Shown here: in pieces, positions 56,101-64,000 of the stretch
Layout: the number at the start of each line of letters is the position of its first letter
Position numbering within the stretch: the stretch's first letter is position 1
DNA from: Pholis gunnellus
Lineage: Eukaryota; Chordata; Actinopteri; Perciformes; Pholidae
Direction of reading: 5' to 3'
DNA: 64,000 nt
Assembly (NCBI GenBank): GCA_910591455.2
Contig: OU342816.1
Coordinates: forward strand, 662,876-726,875
The notes under the pieces: generated by a model
Databases searched by the model: none
The model's input: only the letters and a program-made list of their open reading frames with translations
Told to the model about the DNA's origin: nothing
Position numbers and translations under genes: made by a program

Positions 56101-59100
56101 CAACCTGAGCAGAATCATCGGAGCGTTTCTGGTCGCATCGTTTGACCTCGACTCATATTTCAGGATGAGTTTGCTGATGTTCCGTGAAAATGCTCCGGAC
56201 GCCGTCACGCCTCTCGGATTAATGGAGCTTGACTTTCTTTTGAGCCTTGTTTAAACAAAAAACTATTTTTCTTTTCTACCATGTGTGATGTGTGACCGGA
56301 TTGTGTGAGTCAGCAAGTGTGTGTATGTGTGTGTGTAGCTGTTTCTATGTGTTCATGCATGCATGTATAATATGTGTATTTAGGGGGTTGTTTTGCTTTA
56401 TAATGCACCCGTTTTGAGGTGTGTGTGTGTATGTGTGTGTACATCTAGCTGTGTGAGGAATTTGGGGACCTTGACCTGGAGAGTGAGGACAGTTTGAATT
56501 GTGGGGACATTGTCTGGTCTTCTTCAAAGGGCTGTTTGAGGATTGCAATTAGGAAGTTTCAGGCTTGAGGTTACAATCAAACAAGTAACTTCACATTTTT
56601 TTTAAAGTTAGCATAAGGGTCCCTGTAATGCATATGCTAGTTCAGGTCCCCACAAGGGCAAATGTTTGTGTATGGGTGTGTCCATAAACAATTGAAGGAA
56701 TATTTTGTCGCTCAGTTGGCCTTTGTTCTGCATAAAAAACAGTATTTTATTGCTAAGCCAGTCATTTATTGCTGAAGTGTTATGTGACTCATTAACAGTC
56801 AGCATGTTGTTTTATTGGTTGATGTTGAGCTTTGCTGCAGACATCAAACTTCATAAGAACTGAAGTATGTTCAGAGAAAGCCACATCTTCTCACTGAAGC
56901 AGATTAGATTCATGTATTTAAAAGCTTTCGCTGACACTTAAAATGTTCATACTGTTCTCTACAACGTTATTTAAACACTGAAACAACATTAAATATTTGA
57001 ATTAGAGCTGACACAATTACTCAACCAATTGTTTCGTCATTAATGAAAAGATGTTCTGCAACTTTGTCTGTTTTCGTCTGTTCAAACCTGCAGCAACATC
57101 TTATTTAAGCTCTACTTCATGTTGGGAAACAAACTACAGATCAGGATACAAACACAATACAAAGAGATAATTATACCTGAGGTACATTCTGTCATCCAAA
57201 CCAGATTAACCAGACCTGTTGAGGTGTGACGGTGGTGCTGCCCTGTTTTCTCTTGCAACATTTTTTTTAACCCAGCATACTCTTAAGATTAATTTATTCA
57301 GGTCACATGAAAGAAAATCCATCATTTAGCAGCTAAAAGAGACAGATGTTTCCCTCAGGAGGTGGAGGAGACCAAATGCAGAGCTAAAGGAGAGAAATAT
57401 TGTATTTATCAGGTGACACAAACACAAAGACTCCTGCTGCCTCATCATGTTGATCTGTAAATGCTGGATGTGTAAATTAACAGCAGTTTGCTGACTTTCC
57501 ACCTGAGAGGGTTTCCAGGGGTTTGTAGTTTTACTGCACATGTTTTTAAAGTAGCACGTCACTTGAGTCGGCGTCGGTTGAAGACTACAAGTTTGAAAAG
57601 TAAAAAAATGTGTAGAGGTCTGTAATTAGCTGCTCATCTCTGCTGGAGGCTACAATAGCTGCTAACTAGCATAACACACCACAATGTAAGAGCTACCGAA
57701 CAGATAAAAACATACATGAGCTCTTATGAGCATAAACATTCATCAAATGCCATTAAACGTTACATGTGGGCGTTAATCAAAAAATGTTATCACATATATC
57801 AAAAGGCACATGAAAAGCTATAAAGCTATCATTAGCATAACATTACAGCGTGTCAATTTAGCTATTTCCTTTAAGCTAACATTAGCATCCTGTTGCAATA
57901 TTAATAACTTCAACCAGCCTTTTACAGGTTCATTTAAATCAAATGTCACTTCAGTCGTTTATAAAGCACAGTGAAATACATAATACTTGTGCTCAATCGT
58001 TCATAAAATAACCTTTATATTGCAGAGGAAGTTCTTACGAACACATTTTCCTTCCGTCAATTTTCTGACTTCTTTAATGCAAAATCAAGTTACTAACTCT
58101 GAGATGACATTTGCATTTACTTGTGACAGAAGGGCTTCAAAATAAAATATCCAAAATAACAAAATAAAAGCTTGCAAGTATCTTATAAGGAACTGGTAAA
58201 AAAAAGGTTTATAGGAAAAAGTCACCTTATTAACAGAACTGTATAAGAGTAATTTACAACTGTGGCATTATTATTGCAGAGATACACAAATACTATTCAT
58301 TATTTTATTTTAAATAACTGACGTTGGCTCTTCATTCCTCTTTGTTCTGTTTTTTTTTATACCTGATTGTGATGTTTGGCAACAGACAGTCACTTTCTCT
58401 TCTTCTTCTTCTTCTTCTTCCAGCCCAGATCGAGTTGACCCATAAGGACTTACGCTGGGTGGGAGCCTGGTGGCTCGGCTTCCTGGTGGCGGCCTGCCTC
58501 CTCTTCCTCACAGCGCTGCCGTACCTCTTCTTCCCCAGGAGCATCTCTAAAGAGGTGAGAGGAAGCAGGAAGTATATTCTGTATAAAGATTACCTTTAGA
58601 CCTTATTATTGAAACCATGTGACAGTTTTTATAGAAGTTAGCTGGATATGTCCAACCAAATGTCATTAAATGTGTTTTTCAACAAGACAAATACAGATCA
58701 GAGTCAGAATAACAAGGTTTGATCAAAGATGATTAGGATGAAATATGTTTTTTAAATGCTCATGAACTGAACTCCAGTCAGCTCAACAAGTTGTAACAGG
58801 AATCTGTTTTGTTGGTTTTGGCTCAGTCCTTGAAGCAAAGTTGAAAAAAGTTCAACTCTGCACATGTTTTAAAAACGAAACAAGGTGATTGCTCAACAGT
58901 TTCCTTCTAAAGTGACAAAGCATCAGACGGAAGCCAAACTCCAGCACTTTCACTTTTAAACACACATTTCGTCTCAGATAAAGGACGTTAAACTTCTACA
59001 CCAACACTTCTTTCAATACCTGAGGCTCTAAATATATCACACTTTTGGAGTTTGTCCACACTAATGGTGCCCTGCTGCTGCTCCGTATGTATTATTCTTA

Positions 59101-62100
59101 CAGTAAACAAAAAGTTATTAACTTGTAAGTTCTGACCACAAGTCAATTTTAATTTCAGCTCTTTTCTGAGATGAAAGTGGTTTCTGATGGGAGGAAATAC
59201 AAAATACTGTTTTTTAGGTAATCCGACATATTTTGACAGTACAAAATAAGCCTGTGTTTTTTATAATGATATACATATACAATTCTTTTTTACAAGTCAA
59301 AGCTTCACGTGTTAAAGCTGCATTATCACTACTGTCCACCAGGGGGCGACTCCTCTGGTTGTATAGAAGTCTATGAGAAAATGACTCTACTTCTCTCTTG
59401 ATTTATTACCTCAGTAAACATTGTAAACATGAGTTTATGGTCTCAATCTCTAGTTTCAAGTCTTCTTCAATACAGCATGATGTTCATTTAGTAAATGATG
59501 GTCCATTTAGAGTCACACAGACCATAAAGCAGGGGATGCTTTAGGGCGGGGCTACACAGTGATTGACAGGTCTCTAGCAGAGACGTACACGGCGTCTCTA
59601 CGTCACTCCTCCAAACAAGATGGCAAACTCGAGGCGGTCCACAAACCAACAACGACTACGTCCACTTCTGTGTTTGTATTGTTCACAATGACTTGTAATA
59701 GACAGAACTATCAGAGCTCTGATGACTGAGGGCTACATTTATAATGACCTCCAGACTGCCTCATGTTTGACATCGCTCTCAGGTTTTAAGATAAAACCCG
59801 ACACACTCCTCTCTACAGAGAGAAGTGAGGAAACAATGTCTCTTTAAATGTTTCTTCCCACTTTCTCTTCGTCTGTTTTGGGATTGAATGTAGTTTACTT
59901 GCTTTAATTTTACAAAAAAAATCATTTAATGATCTAAATTATGTCTAAAAAGTGTGTTAAACTTATAGCCTTCTTGTTTTTACATCTTTACTGAAGATAT
60001 TAAGTGAAACTCTCTCTTGCACAATAATTCAATTGAAAGTGACTGAAGTTTGGTTTCACTCAGCTGTCAGATAAGACTCTGGACTTTGGCTGCTGTGTGT
60101 TTAAACTCAGGGAGTCGTATCAGATAAAACATTGTGTTGAGCAACCTGCTGGCACCGTCTCTTCATTTCTTACAGGAATCGTTTGCAGTGGAAGTTTTTT
60201 TTTGTGTGTTTTGGAGCCAAAACTCCTCCTCAAACTGAGCAGCACTGAGAACGTGTTCAGAAGAAAAAGCAAACTGGTTCCACACATTCATTATAGTTCA
60301 TAAAAGGACAGAGTTTTAAATCACAGTGTTGTGGCCTCGGCTCCTTTTGTAGCAGCTTCACTGTTCGATACTTCACGACTAGTCGTCAGTTTCAGCGTCT
60401 GTTCTTCAGCAGACACATTGATGATAAAGTTGACATTTTTTACAAGCATAAAATCACATTTGCTTCTCATTTAGATGCTAACAGAAGCTTTGGTTACCTT
60501 CTCTGTCATTTCAAATATCAGCCTTCACCAACATGTGTTTTTATTTACTCTGTTATGATTTTTATCTGCAGCTCTGTATCGACTGCTGGTGAACATTTAC
60601 CACATTTCATCCTCGTTCAGGTGTCTAAATATGTAAATGAGAAGAACTATATTGTGGATTTGGCTGCATTGACACCTCTCTAGGTTACGTACCATCCCTG
60701 GTGGATGAAGCCTCACGTAGGTTGACTGATAACCAAAGAGCTTCACCTCGAGGCTCGGCTGTCTTCTATCAGACGTTAAAATAGACAATAAACAAAAGAC
60801 AAGCCTGGTCATCATTTCTTCCTTAGACCACCATGTCAGGATGAAAAGTTATCTATCTCATGTCTCAACTTTAAAACTAATGTGTTTATCCAACTGAGTT
60901 TGGTGTACATCTCTGGATGTCCTAACACAGACCACATAGCACTCACATGCCATTGAGAGGACACGTTTATCTAAAGGTTCTTACAGAGCCCGTGAGTGTA
61001 AACTTTCCCAGCATGCAGGGCCTCCAGCTGATTCCCTGTAAGCAGCAGGGACTGCAGACTGAGTGGTTTTTGGAGCCAGCATGTGATGTTTCTGCTTCCA
61101 TATTTGTGCAGGACGGCGGCGACGACGACGTCGTAGAGTCCAGACCGGACAGCAAGCAGCAGCAGACAAACCTGGTCCAGGAAATCTCTCTTCTTCAGTT
61201 CCTCAAAAGTAAGAGTCTTCTTTTCCTCTTCTGTTTCCTGTCTGATGAGGCTGCAGCGGAGGCAACTAAAGGGCATCGACAGTGAACGGAGGTCACTGCG
61301 ACTACACACAGTGTTTTAACATCAATGCTCAATCAAGACGCAACAGCAGCTCTTGCTTTCACATCTGCACTTATAAATAATGACCCTTTAGGTGTAAATG
61401 TCTCCGTCCATCAGACCTCATCCACGTTGCTGTCCTTCAGGTTTTCCTCGTATCGCTCTGCGAACCCTGCAGAGCCCCGTCTACCTGCTGGTGGTTCTGG
61501 CGCAGGTCAACCTGGCGGCGCTGCTGGCCGGCCTCGCAACCTTCATGGCCAAGTTCATTGAGAGACAGTTCAGCCAGACTGTCTCCTTTTCCACCATGAT
61601 GATAGGTGAGGCTTTGTCCGTTCTGGATACATCATGTGTGTTATAGCAGTATTCAGTGTTATCAAACGGATTTCTTCCTCTTCAAGGGGGAGTTTGTATC
61701 CCGCTGGCAGTGCTCGGCACCGTCCTGGGTGGAGTTCTGATGCGACGGTTGAATCTTTCGGTCAGCGGTGCGAGCAAGTTGTGCACTGCTGCCATCCTGC
61801 TCTGCATGTTCTCCTCCACGCCGCTGTTGTTCATCGGATGTCCCACCCAGAAGATCGCAGGGGTCTTTCCTCCCAGGTAGCTACACCATCACGTTACCTA
61901 CACTCAGTGCACAGAGGCCTGATTTGACCTGTTAAAGGGAAGTCACTTCACCACTGAAATGGCACTGATTCGAACACTAACGGGGAACTAATTTCAAAGT
62001 TGAAAGGGAACAAATTTCACTACTTACAGGAGACTAACTTGAACACTAACAGAGAAGACATTTCCACAGGGAACTAACTGCATCACTGGTAGCAAACTAA

Positions 62101-62245
62101 TTTCACTATTTACATGAGAATAATTTCCCCAATGACGATGTAAGGGAACTCATTTCACCAGTGACACAGGACCAATGTCACCATTTATAGGGAACTCCTT
62201 TGAAGGATTGTGTAACTACATGCCTTTAAAACTTCAAAGTTTGAT

Positions 62246-62294
<49 letters not shown>

Positions 62295-62443
62295 CCAGCA
62301 GTGCTGTGTTGCCGTGCAGCTCTGGCTGTCGGTGTCCTCAGGAGGCCTTTAACCCGGTCTGTGGTTCTGATGGTGTTGAGTTCAGGTCTCCCTGCCATGC
62401 CGGCTGTATCACCGTAGCAACAGATCCGAACAACAATGCCACA
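51673..62443 (+). CDS. slco2b1: slco2b1 (OATP2B1) organic anion transporter, first ten coding exons; 3' part off window
   Basis: Sodium-independent plasma-membrane uptake carrier for organic anions such as steroid sulfates, of the SLCO (OATP) family. Ten exons with GT..AG borders and matching phases join into 480 codons: 51673-51759, 52610-52747, 52874-53036, 53632-53856, 54699-54797, 58424-58554, 61112-61208, 61441-61605, 61687-61876, 62299-62443. Visible are the first helix FFVFCHSLLQLAQLLVSGYM, VGNTVLIVFVSFLGSRVHRP, GVPIQPFGIS-like VPIQPFGISFIDD, the OATP signature DLRWVGAWWLGFL before helix 6, and a cysteine-rich Kazal-like loop (CRCPQEAFNPVCGSDGVEF). As remembered, human OATP2B1 matches these words best among OATPs. 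The helices after the Kazal loop were not found before position 64000. The longest introns are 3.6 and 2.6 kb. Confidence 0.93.
52610..52747 (+). CDS. slco2b1: slco2b1 coding exon 2
   Basis: 46 codons after CTCCTCCAG, encoding helix 1 and IERRYGLSSQKSGLLAAFNE. Donor GAG|GTCAGA, phase 0. Confidence 0.92.
52874..53036 (+). CDS. slco2b1: slco2b1 coding exon 3
   Basis: Starts VGNTVLIVFVSFLG after GTGTCCAG and ends at TDRIS plus one base. Helices 2 and 3. Donor T|GTGAGA, phase 1, followed closely by a CA repeat. Confidence 0.92.
53051..53097. repeat. (CA)n microsatellite in slco2b1 intron 3
   Basis: About 22 CA units starting roughly 15 bases after the exon 3 donor. Confidence 0.97.
53417..53457. 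other. perfect hairpin, 18-bp arms, 5-base loop (slco2b1 intron 3)
   Basis: AATATATATTATATGAGT, loop TCTGG, then the exact inverse. It lies inside the intron, 175 bases before exon 4. Confidence 0.9.
53632..53856 (+). CDS. slco2b1: slco2b1 coding exon 4
   Basis: Extracellular loop with sequons ENTS and SNQS, then helix 4 and VPIQPFGISFIDDHASRKNS. Acceptor TTTCCCTGCAG, donor CTCG|GTAGCT, phase 1. Confidence 0.92.
54699..54797 (+). CDS. slco2b1: slco2b1 coding exon 5
   Basis: 99 bp after TTGTTGTTCAG encode ILLAVTSIGPAVGFITGSLM and RFYVDFDKLPE (helix 5). Donor GAAG|GTGAGG, phase 1. Confidence 0.92.
54798..58423 (+). other. slco2b1 intron 5, no other gene
   Basis: Contains an ATT-rich microsatellite at 55080-55275 and a GCTAACATTAGCAT-type repeat near 57660-57900. 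Short frames only. Confidence 0.6.
55080..55275. repeat. (ATT)n-rich tract
   Basis: Imperfect ATT/ATA trinucleotides over about 200 bp. Confidence 0.85.
58424..58554 (+). CDS. slco2b1: slco2b1 coding exon 6
   Basis: 131 bp after a long TTC tract encode KDLRWVGAWWLGFLVAA, the OATP family signature, and helix 6. Donor GAG|GTGAGA, phase 0. Confidence 0.95.
58555..61111 (+). other. slco2b1 intron 6
   Basis: Apart from the interspersed repeat at 59312-59680, no feature is recognised. Confidence 0.6.
59312..59680 (-). repeat. interspersed teleost repeat, copy 4 (inverted)
   Basis: Reads in reverse the same words as copies 1-3: GTCCACCAGGGGGCGACTCC, CAATACAGCATGATGTTCA, GTGATTGACAGGTCTCT, ending at CTACGTCCACTTCTG. 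Confidence 0.8.
61112..61208 (+). CDS. slco2b1: slco2b1 coding exon 7
   Basis: 97 bp after TTTGTGCAG encode the large charged cytoplasmic loop, GGDDDVVESRPDSKQQQ to LLQFLK. Donor AAAA|GTAAGA, phase 1. The loop is shorter than I recall for human. Confidence 0.85.
61441..61605 (+). CDS. slco2b1: slco2b1 coding exon 8
   Basis: 165 bp after TGTCCTTCAG: FPRIALRTLQSPVYLLVVLA, helix 7, KFIERQFSQT. Donor ATAG|GTGAGG, phase 1. Confidence 0.93.
61687..61876 (+). CDS. slco2b1: slco2b1 coding exon 9
   Basis: 190 bp after CTCTTCAAG encode helices 8 and 9, GGVCIPLAVLGTVLGGVL to FIGCPTQKIAGVFPP. Donor CCAG|GTAGCT, phase 2. Confidence 0.92.
62249..62292. repeat. (GT)n microsatellite before exon 10 acceptor
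   Basis: 22 GT units end six bases before the first acceptor AG, leaving only TTTCC as a pyrimidine tract. Confidence 0.97.
62299..62443 (+). CDS. slco2b1: slco2b1 coding exon 10 (last in window)
   Basis: 145 bp encode the Kazal-like loop with CSSGCRCPQEAFNPVC and SPCHAGC. Donor GCCACA|GTAAGA, phase 0. The acceptor is TTTCCAGCAG, so splicing could use 62299 or 62302. The longer form adds one serine. Confidence 0.9.
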
Positions 62444-64000
62444 GTAAGAATTATTTCATCACTTTACTTTAAAATGTAAACATTCTGTTATCATACATTC
62501 AGAGTAACTACAAATGTACACCAATGAACTATTTCATGCTTTACTGTAAATGCATGTGCTGTGCAGCTTTGTGTTCGTGTGTTTCCGTTTAGAGCGTTTC
62601 TTGGTCTGAATTCTCTGTCGTCTCATTAAGAGCTGCAGGAAACAGACTCTGATCTTCTCTTCCTCCAGATATAAACTACAACCTATATTCTCTCTCTTCA
62701 TCTCACTGTCTCCCCCACAGTCACACCCTGTTTGCATTCCAACTCATTCTCATTCACTGATTCATATGTGAAGTGAAACAAAGCATTCTGTGAAACCCTC
62801 AGCGAGGGTCAAGTTCAGGAAAACTATTTAACTATTTAACTAGATGTGAGGATGGATGGATGGAAGAATGATGGATGGATGGATGATGGATGGATGGATG
62901 GAAGAATGATGGATGGATGGATGGATGGAAGAATGATGGATGGATGGATGATGGATGGATGGATGGAAGAATGATGGATGGATGGATGGATGGAAGAATG
63001 ATGGATGGATGGATGATGGATAGATGGATGGAAGAATGATTGATGGATGGATGGATGGAAGAATGATTGATGGATGGATGATGGATGGAAGAATGATGGA
63101 TGGATGGATGATGGATGGATGGATGGAAGAATGATGGATGGATGGATGGATGGATGGAAGAATGATGGATGGATGGATGATGGATGGATGGATGGAAGAA
63201 TGATGGATGGATGGATGGATGGATGGAAGAATGATGGATGGATGGATGATGGATGGATGGATGGATGGATGGAAGAATGATGGATGGATGATGGATAGAT
63301 AAATGGATGGATGGAAGAATGATGGATGGATGGATGATGGATGGATGGATGGATGGATGGATGGATGGATGGATGGATGGAGATCATCAGAGAACCAGAT
63401 GACTTCACCTTCATCTTTAGCAACTCTGTAGAATAACAAGACAAACAAGGCAACGTGTCTTCTGATTGGTGCATTTTATCTTGTCAATGCCGTCCGGTGG
63501 TTTTGTTGACTGACTTTTATTTCACAGTCAAACATGAAAAAGTTTAAATAAAGAAAGTCCACTTTTCAATATCAGTTTCAAGTTCAGGCTGCACAACATC
63601 TGCAACATCAGAAAGTGAAACTGAAAGCTCACTTCCTGTCACGGTTAATAGCAGCGTTATGATTTGTCACTGAAAATGATTCAGCACATGTAAACATGAC
63701 GATGAAAGTACAAGTAGAATGTTAGACTAAAGATAACCAGATGTGCAGAAAGTGACATCACGTTTGATTGGCTGGTGGAACACCTCACTGTTAAAGTGAA
63801 ATGTTTCTGTAGATTCATTCATTTTTAAATATTCATACTGATAGAAATCCTCTGAAGAAAGAAAGTAAAGAGAGTGAGATGTTGTTCAGCCAGAGGACAG
63901 CTGGATGAAATCTTACTCTGTTGGTTTTTACTGAACTCTCTCCTCCAACATGTTTTCATGATGCTTCCCAGGAAAACAAATGATCCAAGAGGGGTTTGAG
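62444..64000 (+). other. slco2b1 intron 10 (incomplete)
   Basis: The next expected exon, with the rest of the cysteine-rich loop, was not found. The stretch holds the GGAT repeat and unassigned sequence to the edge. Confidence 0.5.
62845..63381. repeat. GGAT-type minisatellite
   Basis: GGAT tetramers interrupted by GAAGAATGAT and GATGATGG at regular distances, giving a higher-order unit of about 60 bp. It ends in a pure GGAT run. Frames on both strands are repeat artefacts. Confidence 0.95.

Noticed and set aside
62836..63474. Ile-His-Pro-Ser repeat frames on the minus strand
   Set aside because: GGAT microsatellite read as protein, inside a slco2b1 intron.

Overview
The window looks like nuclear DNA of a ray-finned fish, most likely a spiny-rayed (acanthomorph) teleost. 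The genes are vertebrate: intron-split coding sequence, seven-helix olfactory receptors of the teleost type, and an organic anion transporter. The rest is full of interspersed repeats, hAT-type elements and minisatellites familiar from teleosts. No bacterial-style operons, rRNA or convincing tRNA genes were seen.

Layout. Positions 1-6.9 kb hold a 62-bp tandem repeat, a 329-bp hAT-like element with a perfect 8-bp target duplication, and a widespread teleost repeat. From 7 to 12.7 kb there are two intact plus-strand single-coding-exon olfactory receptors, separated by an 876-bp internally deleted hAT element. From 13.6 to 17.7 kb lie LINE fragments and a 965-bp element with perfect 25-bp inverted ends. 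At 18.6-20.3 kb is a different, intron-split olfactory receptor resembling mammalian OR2AT4. From 21.8 to 40.8 kb five intact olfactory receptors lie on the minus strand. Two of them sit in a roughly 4-kb tandem duplication whose units end in a 22-bp minisatellite. From 40.9 to 51.6 kb I found no gene, only repeats, including a 1.1-kb array of 11-bp units. From 51.67 kb to the right edge are the first ten coding exons of slco2b1 (OATP2B1), 480 codons in a continuous spliced frame. The 3' end of the gene lies outside the window.

How it fits together. The seven compact receptors are a tandem family shaped by duplication and gene conversion, and several near-identical tracts stop abruptly inside coding sequence. 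The OR2AT4-like receptor and slco2b1 belong to a linkage that, from memory, also exists in human 11q13.4. The younger receptor array therefore appears to have grown between two old neighbours. I found no undescribed multi-gene system. The most unusual items are the mosaic receptors, loss of the NPxxY proline in four receptors, two minisatellites packed with transcription-factor-like motifs, and a TG-repeat plus NAGNAG arrangement at the last visible slco2b1 acceptor.
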